Positions 8,266 through 16,089 of a stretch of 28,830 bases of DNA are shown piece after piece. The stretch covers positions 1 to 28,830 of the forward strand of contig JADJSZ010000071.1 in NCBI GenBank assembly GCA_016711405.1, read 5' to 3'. Made by a program: the position numbers and the translations under genes. This DNA comes from Candidatus Hadersleviella danica. Lineage in GTDB: Bacteria > Chloroflexota > Anaerolineae > Promineifilales > Promineifilaceae. The notes below the pieces were generated by a model. It did not search any database. It saw only the letters and a list, made by a program, of their open reading frames with translations, and was not told where the DNA came from. Position 1 is the first letter of the stretch, and every line of letters begins with the position of its first letter.

Positions 8266-8350
8266 AGTGTTGCTGGCTACAGGGGCTAATGGGTAAAGGC
8301 AGAGAGAAAACCAACTCTGCCTCTACCGCGTTACTTCTGGCCCGTGTAAC

Positions 8351-8911
8351 TTATTTTCCTGCAGGAATCACCAATACATCCCCAGCATAAATAACGTGCG
8401 AAGTTAGGCCATTGACGGCCACAATGGCTTCGACACTCGTTCCATACTGGCTGGCAATGCTGGTCAGGGTATCCCCTTGGACAATGGTGTGGCGGGTGGG
8501 GCTACTGCCATCGGCCGAAGGTTGGTCGGCCGAGCCACCTGATTGCTGACCCCCATTGTTCACAGGTGGTTGCTGGTCAATAATATTGGCGGGGGTGGTG
8601 GGTTGCACAACCACCACCGCTGGGTTGCCCGAATTGGGGTCGAAACTGCTTTCAATAATCCCCGTGCTCGTATCAATCACCTCTCGCCATTCGGTAGATG
8701 TGGTTGTATTTTGCAACCGGTCATTGACCCAACTGGGTAAGAAATTATCAATGAGCCAGCCAACGGCCAGCACAATGATGAGCACCCCCACAAAATAGCT
8801 AACGATTTTGCCAAGCGATTGGGTGGCCAAATTCGCCTTGAAGATGAGATAAAACAACCACGCAACACCCACACCAAGGGGTACAAATAACAGTAACGAT
8901 GGCAAATTCAT
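8351..8911 (-). CDS. Membrane-anchored LysM-domain protein
   Basis: A 186-residue protein with two predicted membrane segments (about residues 5-25 and 35-55), a low-complexity Asn/Gln/Ser/Gly spacer (about 100-138), and one C-terminal LysM domain (RHTIVQGDTLTSIASQYGTS then VNGLTSHVIYAGDVLVIP). LysM binds N-acetylglucosamine in peptidoglycan, so the protein likely tethers to the wall. A GGAG lies about 10 nt before the ATG at 8911. It lies 68 bp downstream of the M23 gene, suggesting an operon. It carries no catalytic domain of its own. Confidence 0.88.
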   Translation of the reverse strand: MNLPSLLLFVPLGVGVAWLFYLIFKANLATQSLGKIVSYFVGVLIIVLAVGWLIDNFLPSWVNDRLQNTTTSTEWREVIDTSTGIIESSFDPNSGNPAVVVVQPTTPANIIDQQPPVNNGGQQSGGSADQPSADGSSPTRHTIVQGDTLTSIASQYGTSVEAIVAVNGLTSHVIYAGDVLVIPAGK

Positions 8912-8979
8912 AGCGTTTACTCCGTGCTAAAGATTTTCTACTTTTGGCTGATTTTATGCCCACTTGCGGCCGTTGTCTC

Positions 8980-10254
8980 CTAGGGCAAAAAGAGGGCAGG
9001 GTCTACAAAGGTCTCATTTCTCTTGTCGTAGATGGTGTAGTGGACATGAGGGCCAGTGGCATTGCCAACGGCACCCATAATGCCCACCGCTTCACCCCGT
9101 TTAACGATGCCTTCTCGGATGAGATAAGAACGCGGGTGAAGCAGCAAAACAACCCATTCGTCGTTTTCAATGCGGATGGTGCTGTTATACCACTGGTCGG
9201 TGTAGGTGGTAATCTCCCCCGGCAGGGGGGCTTGAAGCACGGCCGCCCGGTTATCGCTCGAAATATCTACCCCCGGCAAGGCGTAGTTACAGCCATGCAC
9301 ATCTTGGGTCAGAATGGGAAATTCGGTGACAGGGTTGAGGGTCGGCCGCAAGGCTGTGTTGCCTGTGCTATGCGGAACCCCCAAACACCCTTCGGCCGTT
9401 AACGAGCGATTGGCGGGAAAGTTTAAGGTGCTGTTGCTGGCGTTGGCACTCGTGCTGAGATAGTAATTGAGCCAATCATACGCCCGCGTCATCGTATCCA
9501 AGATGGTTAAACTCAGCGGTTTATCGGGGTCATCCAATTGGGCAATAATCATGCTTTGCATGGCCAAATGGGTCGGCCATGCCCCCAGTTGGGTGACACG
9601 CACAGTGCCTAATTCGATATCGCTATAGAGCATGTTGGTGTGTGCTTCATCATAATTGTTCATCACGTAGGCGGATTGGTCGGGGTCGAGCCTTGCGGCC
9701 GCGCCCATGCCTGCGTTATAAGCAAAATAGCACTTTTGGATGGTGGCGGGGTCTTGGGTGAGGTAGGTAATTTCGGGGCAACGCTTCTTAAATTCCACGG
9801 CCGCCAAAGCGAGTTGGCTACTGACTTCAATATCAGTGATAGGGCCGGGTGTGAAGCAGGGTAAATCCCCCGAACGCACCAAATCGTATGCGCCGATAAT
9901 CCCCGTGCAAAGGTCTGGATTTACAGCTTGCATACTATTTTCTTTAAACCACAACACCAGCGGTACTTCTCGTGGTATATCGGCTTGGCGCGCAATATGG
10001 TCAGCGACGGCCGCCCATTTGAGCACAGTTGCTTGGACGGTGGTGGGTAGGGTGTACTGCTGAGCCATGTAGTTTTGGCTACTGGTTAGCAACCCCAGCC
10101 CCAAGATCATGAGCAACAGGGTGTCGAACATCCCGCGCAGGGTTCCGAGCGCGATTTGATATGGATGCAACCCTAGCTGTGGTAATAGTTCAAACCGAAT
10201 CCAATCTTTAAGCCACTCGGGAAAAAGTAATGCACCCAAATCCGAAAGCGACAT
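8980..10254 (-). CDS. Membrane protein with lysozyme-like and M23-type domains
   Basis: A 424-residue protein with one membrane segment near residues 43-58. Residues about 75-200 look like a transglycosylase fold: VPLVLWFKENS supplies a candidate catalytic Glu105, and CYFAYNAG matches the 'AYNAG' motif. Residues about 315-424 form an M23-like domain: ALPGVDIS, LLLHPRSYLI, GEAVGIMGAVGNATG, then GPHVHYTIYD with His403 and His405. The first zinc ligand of M23 (the His of H-x-G-x-D) is Leu326 here, although Asp330 is kept, so the peptidase may be inactive. A combined muramidase/endopeptidase role in wall remodelling is inferred. It heads a likely three-gene operon and has a promoter placed directly against its ATG. 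Confidence 0.85.
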   Translation of the reverse strand: MSLSDLGALLFPEWLKDWIRFELLPQLGLHPYQIALGTLRGMFDTLLLMILGLGLLTSSQNYMAQQYTLPTTVQATVLKWAAVADHIARQADIPREVPLVLWFKENSMQAVNPDLCTGIIGAYDLVRSGDLPCFTPGPITDIEVSSQLALAAVEFKKRCPEITYLTQDPATIQKCYFAYNAGMGAAARLDPDQSAYVMNNYDEAHTNMLYSDIELGTVRVTQLGAWPTHLAMQSMIIAQLDDPDKPLSLTILDTMTRAYDWLNYYLSTSANASNSTLNFPANRSLTAEGCLGVPHSTGNTALRPTLNPVTEFPILTQDVHGCNYALPGVDISSDNRAAVLQAPLPGEITTYTDQWYNSTIRIENDEWVVLLLHPRSYLIREGIVKRGEAVGIMGAVGNATGPHVHYTIYDKRNETFVDPALFLP

Positions 10255-10260
10255 AAAGTG

Positions 10261-10290
10261 ATTATAACTTTACTTAACGTGGAACGTCAA
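10261..10290 (-). promoter_or_regulatory. Promoter giving a probably leaderless mRNA
   Basis: On the minus strand: TTGACG (10290-10285), an 18-bp spacer, TATAAT (10266-10261), then only CACTTT before the ATG at 10254. Transcription would start at or within a base or two of the initiation codon, and no Shine-Dalgarno is present. Close match to the sigma-70 consensus. Confidence 0.7.
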
Positions 10291-10362
10291 CTGTTATGTA
10301 AGGTAAATGTTAAAAAAAGTGGCGGAATTTCTCGAGAAAGTACCAATAGGTAGGACGTGGCG

Positions 10363-10739
10363 TTAGGCCAGCCATGTGGCCAAAAGCAAGATGAGATAGC
10401 AAGCAAGGTAAGCTCCGCCCAGCCAACCCAGCAGGCGGAAGATTCGCGGCCGTAGTTGCCCCCGGCGGTGCGTTTCGGTCAAAAAACCATCCACAAATGA
10501 GATGCCAAAGAGCCACCCCCACCCACTACCAAATACAAAAAGCGGGCAATGGCCGAGATGGTGGTGCTGTTCCATGCCGTGGGGCGCAAACTGGGCGTTT
10601 GCAACACAAACCAAAACAGCGCCACCAATGTGGCGTGTAGCTGAAAGGCGACCACGGCACTGAGAGCCAAGATAAGGAGCCACAGGCCAAAGTGGCTGAG
10701 GGTTTCTTTCCAAGAGAGTTTGCGTTCTATCATGGGCAA
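10363..10739 (-). pseudogene. Small membrane protein, single frameshift
   Basis: Two overlapping frames join to one protein of about 125 residues with three or four hydrophobic helices. The first part runs from ATG 10739: MPMIERKLSWKETLSHFGLW, LLILALSAVVAFQL, then ARFLYLVVGGG. The second continues WGWLFGISFVDGFLTETHRR and ends ACYLILLLATWLA at 10363. The switch lies in the C-rich run at 10513-10525. I do not recognise the family. A real null mutation and an assembly indel are equally possible. It lies between the opp operon terminator and the M23 gene promoter. Confidence 0.6.
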
Positions 10740-10767
10740 AAAATGTCGTTAATAGATGGGAGAAAGC

Positions 10768-10799
10768 AAAAGTGAGAAGCCCAATGGCTTCTCACTTTT
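10768..10799 (-). terminator. Intrinsic terminator of the opp operon
   Basis: AAAAGTGAGAAGCC (10768-10781), 4-nt loop, and the exact complement (10786-10799) ending in a T-run. It lies 28 bp beyond the oppC stop. The symmetric A/T flanks mean it could also act on the plus strand. Confidence 0.88.
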
Positions 10800-10824
10800 T
10801 ACATTTTACCTTTCACTTTTCACC
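10797..10824. repeat. Heptamer tract after oppC
   Basis: Four degenerate 7-bp units: TTTTACA, TTTTACC, TTTCACT, TTTCACC. The tract starts in the terminator tail and ends 2 bp before the oppC stop. Confidence 0.6.
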
Positions 10825-10826
10825 AG

Positions 10827-11753
10827 CTAACGGCCGCGCAAGCGTGGGTCGAGCGCGTCCCGCAAGCCATCCCCAATAAAATTGACGCTTAACACGGTGA
10901 GCGAAATAGCTAAACCGGGAGTAATTACCAGCAGAGGGGTAATCCGTAGGGCATCTTTGCCATCAAACAAGATGCGCCCCCATGTGGGGAAATCGGGAGG
11001 GAAGCCTAGCCCCAAAAAGGAGAGGGCTGATTCGGTGATGATGGCATTGGCAATGCCCAGTGTGGCCGAAACCATGATGGGGCTAAGGACATTGGGCAAG
11101 ATGTGGCGCAGAAGAATGCGCCAGCCCCGTGTGCCAATGCTAATAGCGGCCGTGACAAACTCTTGTTGCTTCAGCGATAGCACCTCGCCGCGCACCAGCC
11201 GTGCCGTGGGCATCCATGCCAAAATGCCGATTACAAATACGATGAGTAAAAAGATACCTGTTTCTGGGCCAAACGCGGCTCGCAATGTATCCCGAAAGAG
11301 CAGAATAATGACCAGCAACAGGGGTAATTGCGGCAAGGCAAAGAACATATCGGCCACGCGCATAAGCGGGCCATCTAATTTGGGGTAATAGCCCGCCAAA
11401 CCACCCACCACAGTGCCAATGAAAATGGCAATGAGCATGGCTGAAACGCCAACGGCGAGGGAGATACGGCCGCCGCTCAACATCCGCGCCAGTGTATCTT
11501 GTCCCAAGTTGTTGGTTCCCAACGGGTTCTGCGCCGTCATCCCCGAATTAGAAACCATGATATCAATGTAGGTGGGGTCGGCCGTGTAAATAAAAGGGCC
11601 GAATATCACCGCCAGAATGATTAATGAAAAAACCACCAACCCTACGATGGCCAACTTGTGTTTGCGGAATTGCCGCCACACATCCACCCAAAGTGAGCGG
11701 GGCTTTACGTCAATTTGATCACCTAGTTTTAATTCAGCAGGGACGGTGCTCAT
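10827..11753 (-). CDS. oppC: Oligopeptide/dipeptide ABC transporter permease, OppC/DppC type
   Basis: A 308-residue inner-membrane permease of the normal OppC/DppC length. The N-terminal cytoplasmic segment SLWVDVWRQFRKHKLAIVGL leads into the first helix. The periplasmic part ends with NPLGTNNLGQDTLARMLSGG, typical of this subfamily. The EAA loop that contacts the ATPases is at AAISIGTRGWRILLRHILPN, and the C-terminus GDGLRDALDPRLRGR is characteristic. It pairs with OppB to form the channel. It is the last gene of the operon, followed by heptamer repeats and the terminator at 10768. Whether peptides, nickel or sugars are carried cannot be told from the permease alone. Confidence 0.95.
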   Translation of the reverse strand: MSTVPAELKLGDQIDVKPRSLWVDVWRQFRKHKLAIVGLVVFSLIILAVIFGPFIYTADPTYIDIMVSNSGMTAQNPLGTNNLGQDTLARMLSGGRISLAVGVSAMLIAIFIGTVVGGLAGYYPKLDGPLMRVADMFFALPQLPLLLVIILLFRDTLRAAFGPETGIFLLIVFVIGILAWMPTARLVRGEVLSLKQQEFVTAAISIGTRGWRILLRHILPNVLSPIMVSATLGIANAIITESALSFLGLGFPPDFPTWGRILFDGKDALRITPLLVITPGLAISLTVLSVNFIGDGLRDALDPRLRGR

Positions 11754-11804
11754 AGGGCATTACCTTGGGATAGCGATTTGCAAGAAGTGGGAAAGGATGT
11801 TTTG

Positions 11805-11924
11805 GGCATGGTTCAAGCTCTCTTTACAATTTTGGACAAGGGACTGGAGGTCACAAGCATCCCAAATCCCTTGTCCCCAGTCAAAATTTGTAAAGATACT
11901 CTCTCGAGGGTCGTGAACCATGCC
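11805..11924. repeat. 120-bp imperfect inverted repeat between oppB and oppC
   Basis: The ends are exact complements: GGCATGGTTCA (11805-11815) and TGAACCATGCC (11914-11924). Inside, CTTTACAATTTTG pairs with CAAAATTTGTAAAG, and GACAAGGGA pairs with TCCCTTGTC. The whole gap between the two permease genes therefore folds into one long hairpin, like a MITE. It may tune expression of oppC relative to oppB. No transposase is present. Confidence 0.75.
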
Positions 11925-11930
11925 TGTTTT

Positions 11931-12944
11931 CTAATCGTACCGAATGCGGGGGTCTAAAATGCCATATAGGACATCGGCAATTAAGTTAAAAAAGACGATT
12001 AGAATGGCAAAAATGAAGGTGAGTGTTTGGACTAAGGGAATATCGGAACTGGCAATGGCCGTGATGAGCAATTGTCCCATCCCATTCACGCGGAAAATTT
12101 GCTCTGTGATGATGGCTCCTGCGAAGATACCCGGAATGCCCAAGGCCACCAGTGTAACGACAGGAATGAGGCTGTTGCGAAGCACATGAATCAGCACCAC
12201 CACCTTCTCGGTTAGGCCTTTGGAGCGGGCCGTCCGCACGTAATCGAGGTTGAGGTTGTCTAAGATAGCCGCTCGGGTAAACCGATTGAGTTGGGCTGTT
12301 TGGAAAAAGGCCAAGACGGCCACGGGCATAATCATTTGTTTCACTTGGACAACAAAGCTGGCCCAATCTGTGACCACATGGGTTGTGTTGTAAACCGAAG
12401 GAAACCACCCCAAATAAACACTAAAGATGATAATCATCAGCAAGCCCGTAAAAAAAGTGGGCATGGAAAAGCCAATCATCGAAATAAAAGTCCCAATTTG
12501 GTCGAACCATGAATACTGCTTATAAGCCGACAAAATGCCGATGGGAATCGCAATTAAAACAGAAATAACGTAGGAAAGGCCGACGACCCACAGCGTTTGA
12601 GGCACGCGCTGGGCAATTAAATCCATGGCGGGGCCACGGGTTTGCCATGAGAGAATGCGCGGCCGTTGCGTGGCATCTCCAATTTGGACATCAAATCGTT
12701 GCTCGACCCAATGCAGGGGTTCATACACCACAAATTGCCGAAGCCATTTGAAATACTTAACCAAAAAGGGATCGTTAACCCCCAATGCTTCGCGCATTTG
12801 CTCTCGCACTTCTTGGGGAATTGTCAGGGGCAAATTCCCCGTAGGGTCGCCGGGAGCCAAATCTAAAATGGCAAAGATAATTAGGCTAATGGCCAGCAAC
12901 GTGGGAATGGCAGTTAGCAAGCGGCGAATGATAAAACGACCCAT
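11931..12944 (-). CDS. oppB: Oligopeptide/dipeptide ABC transporter permease, OppB/DppB type
   Basis: A 337-residue permease of the normal OppB length. The N-terminus MGRFIIRRLLTAIPTLLAIS is the standard first helix, followed by LAPGDPTGNLP. The EAA loop is at DYVRTARSKGLTEKVVVLIH, and the C-terminus ends DVLYGILDPRIRYD. It forms the heterodimeric channel with OppC. On the minus strand it lies between the binding-protein gene (88 bp upstream) and oppC (177 bp downstream), and both gaps hold long hairpins. Family is firm; the substrate is not determined. Confidence 0.95.
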   Translation of the reverse strand: MGRFIIRRLLTAIPTLLAISLIIFAILDLAPGDPTGNLPLTIPQEVREQMREALGVNDPFLVKYFKWLRQFVVYEPLHWVEQRFDVQIGDATQRPRILSWQTRGPAMDLIAQRVPQTLWVVGLSYVISVLIAIPIGILSAYKQYSWFDQIGTFISMIGFSMPTFFTGLLMIIIFSVYLGWFPSVYNTTHVVTDWASFVVQVKQMIMPVAVLAFFQTAQLNRFTRAAILDNLNLDYVRTARSKGLTEKVVVLIHVLRNSLIPVVTLVALGIPGIFAGAIITEQIFRVNGMGQLLITAIASSDIPLVQTLTFIFAILIVFFNLIADVLYGILDPRIRYD

Positions 12945-12954
12945 GAGGTTACTT

Positions 12955-13020
12955 GTTATTCGTTATTGGTTATTCGTTATTGGTTACTCGTGTGTCAACG
13001 AATAACCAATAACGAATAAC
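12955..13020. repeat. Heptamer tract forming a 24-bp perfect hairpin
   Basis: The left arm (12955-12978) repeats GTTATTC and GTTATTG alternately. The right arm (12997-13020) is its exact complement built from GAATAAC and CAATAAC. The loop is 18 nt. It occupies most of the gap between the binding-protein gene and oppB, so it lies inside the operon. It could act as a partial terminator or mRNA stabiliser. Confidence 0.88.
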
Positions 13021-13032
13021 ACTAGTTGTGTC

Positions 13033-14895
13033 TTAGTTGCTGGCGCGGGACCAGTCAGCTACGTTCCACATTTCGGAATCCCAAGGATTGATGCGGACAC
13101 CGAGCAGGGTGTTGGCATGAGCCGACACGCTACCACGATGGACGAGTGGCAGAAGCGCATAGTCCTGAATGATCAGGTCATTCATTTGCTTGGCAATTTC
13201 GGCGCGAGCCTCGATGCCAGCGGTTTGGGACAGTTGCTCATACAGGGCATCAAATTCGGGGCTGTACCAGCGCTCGATGTTGTTGCCCAGCCATTGGTTG
13301 GCGGCGTTGGAAATCTCAGAGGTGAGATAGCCAGACAGGTAGGCTTGTGGGTCGGTGCCCGTGGAGCCGTTGGTGAACATTTGCACGTCGGCATAGAACT
13401 TGCCGTAGGTGTCGGGGCTGGCGGGGTCGCCACCGAAGAAGACGGCCGCATCCACATTCTTCAACTCAACAGCAACACCCAACTCTTCCCACCATTGTTT
13501 GATGAGGGCTTGGGTTTGTTGGCGTACAGCGTTGGTGGAGGTTTGGTACAGAATGCGCAGTTCCACGCCATCCTTCTCACGAACACCATCACCATTGCTA
13601 TCTACCCAACCTGCTTCATCCAACAGTGCTTGGGCACCAGCCATGTCTTGAATCAAGCACCCATCATTGGCGGTAGAAACATAGACGGCAGGAGCAGGGA
13701 TAAGATTGCAGGTTGCTTGGCCAGCGGCCCCATACAACCGAGTTGCAATCAAGTTGCGGTCAATCGCCATCGAGAGGGCTTTTCGCACATTGATATCGGT
13801 TAGGAAGGGATGGGGGTTTTGGTCTTCCAGTGTCCACTCGGCGCGTAAATCGCCCAAAGCGGGGTCTGGATTGGTGAAGTTCATCAGGATACGCTCTAAG
13901 TTGGTCGCGAAAGCGGCCACAACTTTGCCATTACCCGCCAATTCCATTTGGCTGAGGATTTGGGGCAGAACTTGCAGGTTCCATGCGTAATCTGCTTCCC
14001 CAGTTTCCAAGACGGCGCGAGCGGCCGACTCAGCATCACCACCGCCCTTGAAGACGACTTCGGAGAAGTAGGGCTTGTTGGCATCGCGGTAATTTTCGTT
14101 GATGCCGAACACCACAACGTCATTGGCGCGAAAATCGGTGACGACATAGGGGCCAGTGCCGATGGGGGCGAAGTTTTGCTCGGTGCAACCTTGGGCGGCC
14201 GCGCCGGTGCAAGCCTCAAACTGCGCTTTTTGCAGAATGGGAGCCAACGAGGTGACAAACGCTTGGTAGGGGAAGGGGGTGGGGCTGTTGAAGGTGATTT
14301 TCACATTCAACTCATCCATGGCCTCAATGGAATCAATCCCCGCAAAGTTTGCGGCGGCCGAACAGCCCATTTCGGGATTCATGCAGTACTCACCTGTGAA
14401 AACCACGTCTTCAGAGGTGACAGGGGTGCCATCTGCCCAAATCAGCCCTTCACGCAGTGTCCATGTGATGGTGGTCAGATCTTCCGAGATACCGCCGTTT
14501 TCCACAGTGGGGATTTCGGTGGCCAACCACGGAATCAACTGGCCGACTTCGTTGTAGCGAGCCAATGGCTCCAAAACGAGCGTCGAAGCATCAATGTCCT
14601 TCGTCCCACCAGAGAGGTAGGGATTCATGGTCGAGACAGCTTGCCAGTAGATGATGTTCAGTGTGCCACCAGTGCCACGGGCGGTGACGACTTCGGTGAC
14701 GACTTCGGTAACGACTTCGGTCACAGTCTCTGTGACTGTTTCTGTTTCCGTCACCACACGGGTTACTTCTACTTCCTCGGTCACAACTTCCGTTTCGGTA
14801 ACCACGCGGGTCACTTCAACGGTTTGTGGCTGGCAGGCTACGGCGAGTAGCCCAACGGCCAACAACAACACAAATTTCCACAGCGATTTCTTCAT
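13033..14895 (-). CDS. Peptide ABC transporter substrate-binding lipoprotein (family 5)
   Basis: The binding component of the importer, about 620 residues. ATG 14895 is preferred to the TTG at 14901 because GGAGGAG lies about 10 nt upstream. The signal MKKSLWKFVLLLAVGLLAVA precedes lipobox Cys. A tract of VTRVV, TETE and TEVV units then covers about 45 residues; this low-complexity linker is common in Chloroflexota binding proteins and would raise the domain off the membrane. The SBP family 5 fold follows, with DLTTITWTLREGLIWADGTP and the DVVFTGEYC motif. The C-terminus ends MWNVADWSRASN. It lies between oppF and oppB. Ligand unknown; likely peptides. Confidence 0.95.
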   Translation of the reverse strand: MKKSLWKFVLLLAVGLLAVACQPQTVEVTRVVTETEVVTEEVEVTRVVTETETVTETVTEVVTEVVTEVVTARGTGGTLNIIYWQAVSTMNPYLSGGTKDIDASTLVLEPLARYNEVGQLIPWLATEIPTVENGGISEDLTTITWTLREGLIWADGTPVTSEDVVFTGEYCMNPEMGCSAAANFAGIDSIEAMDELNVKITFNSPTPFPYQAFVTSLAPILQKAQFEACTGAAAQGCTEQNFAPIGTGPYVVTDFRANDVVVFGINENYRDANKPYFSEVVFKGGGDAESAARAVLETGEADYAWNLQVLPQILSQMELAGNGKVVAAFATNLERILMNFTNPDPALGDLRAEWTLEDQNPHPFLTDINVRKALSMAIDRNLIATRLYGAAGQATCNLIPAPAVYVSTANDGCLIQDMAGAQALLDEAGWVDSNGDGVREKDGVELRILYQTSTNAVRQQTQALIKQWWEELGVAVELKNVDAAVFFGGDPASPDTYGKFYADVQMFTNGSTGTDPQAYLSGYLTSEISNAANQWLGNNIERWYSPEFDALYEQLSQTAGIEARAEIAKQMNDLIIQDYALLPLVHRGSVSAHANTLLGVRINPWDSEMWNVADWSRASN

Positions 14896-15001
14896 ATTCA
14901 AATTTCTCCTCCTAAACTAGGATTCAACAAAGGTTGACGACAGGAACAAGTTGGGTGGATAAGACATAGGTTGTTATGAATTTATCACCTCCTGTTGGTG
15001 A

Positions 15002-15087
15002 GTGAAAAGTAGAAAGTAAAAAGTTAAAAGTAGCTGTTTCGGTGGCACGAAGTTTGTTACTTTTCACCTTTCACGTTTCACTTTTGC
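15002..15087. repeat. Two inverted heptamer tracts between oppF and the binding-protein gene
   Basis: 15002-15033 reads as GTGAAAA, GTAGAAA, GTAAAAA, GTTAAAA. 15058-15087 reads as the opposite type: CTTTTCA, CCTTTCA, CGTTTCA, CTTTTGC. The two can pair imperfectly. They fill half of the 201-bp gap inside the operon. Confidence 0.7.
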
Positions 15088-15096
15088 CTTACTTTG

Positions 15097-16089
15097 TTAT
15101 TCTGCCAAATGGCAGGCAACAAAATGCCCCGGCCGTAATTCCCGCCATGCGGGAACTTCTTCGGTACACCGCTTTTGGGCGATGGGGCAACGGGTATTAA
15201 AAACACAGCCAGAGGGTGGATTGGCGGGACTGGGCAAATCGCCCACGAGAATGGTGCGTTCCCGTTTGGCTTCTAATTCGGGGTTGGGCACGGGCACGGC
15301 CGAGAGCAGAGCCTTCGTATAAGGATGCAACGGCTCCCCATACAAGTTATCTCGGCTCGATAGCTCCATCATCCGCCCCAAATACATCACCGCCACTCGG
15401 TCACAAATGTGGCGCACCATACTCAAGTCATGCGAAATAAAGAGGTAAGTTAGGCCAAACTCCACCTGCAAATCTTCCAGCAAATTAACCACCTGCGCCT
15501 GAATCGAAACATCCAGCGCGGCGATTGGCTCATCACAGACAATAAACTCGGGGTTGAGCGCGAGGGCGCGGGCAATGCCAATCCGTTGCCGCTGACCACC
15601 TGAAAATTCATGTGGGTAGCGATTGGTAAAGGCAGGGTTGAGGCCGACTGTTTTGAGCAAACCTTCGACCCGCTCTTGTCGCTCTTTGGCCGAGCTGACA
15701 CGGTGTTCCAACAAAGGTTCGCCGACAATGTTGCCCAAGGTCATGCGCGGATTGAGGCAGGCATGGGGGTCTTGGAAAATCATCTGCATGTGCGGCCGTA
15801 CTTTGCGCATCTCCTCTTGGCTCAGCTTGGTCAAATCCCGCCCCTGAAACTCGACTTTGCCCTCGGTCACTTCGTAGAGTTGCAAAATCGAACGGCCGGC
15901 CGTGCTTTTGCCACAGCCACTTTCACCCACCAACCCCAACGTTTCCCCCCGAAACACATCAAACGTAATGCCATCCACCGCCCGCACAGCGCCCACTTGG
16001 CGGCGGAACACGCCCTTATAAATTGGAAAGTGCATTTTGAGGTTTTCAACCCTCAGCAAAACATCTGTCGTGACGCTTTCAACGGCCAT
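15097..16089 (-). CDS. oppF: Oligopeptide ABC transporter ATPase, OppF/DppF type
   Basis: A 330-residue ATPase. Walker A is GLVGESGCGKST, the ABC signature is FSGGQRQRIGIARAL, Walker B is FIVCDEPIAALD, and the switch His is in LFISHDLS. The C-terminal oligopeptide-transporter domain carries the Cys motif CVFNTRCPIAQKRC; in this family such cysteines can hold an iron-sulfur cluster. The ATG at 16089 overlaps the end of oppD by 11 bp, indicating translational coupling. It powers the OppBC channel with OppD. Family is certain. Confidence 0.97.
   Translation of the reverse strand: MAVESVTTDVLLRVENLKMHFPIYKGVFRRQVGAVRAVDGITFDVFRGETLGLVGESGCGKSTAGRSILQLYEVTEGKVEFQGRDLTKLSQEEMRKVRPHMQMIFQDPHACLNPRMTLGNIVGEPLLEHRVSSAKERQERVEGLLKTVGLNPAFTNRYPHEFSGGQRQRIGIARALALNPEFIVCDEPIAALDVSIQAQVVNLLEDLQVEFGLTYLFISHDLSMVRHICDRVAVMYLGRMMELSSRDNLYGEPLHPYTKALLSAVPVPNPELEAKRERTILVGDLPSPANPPSGCVFNTRCPIAQKRCTEEVPAWRELRPGHFVACHLAE

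Noticed and set aside
13948..14850. 300-codon plus-strand open frame
   Set aside because: Antisense to the substrate-binding protein gene, with no ribosome site or domain.
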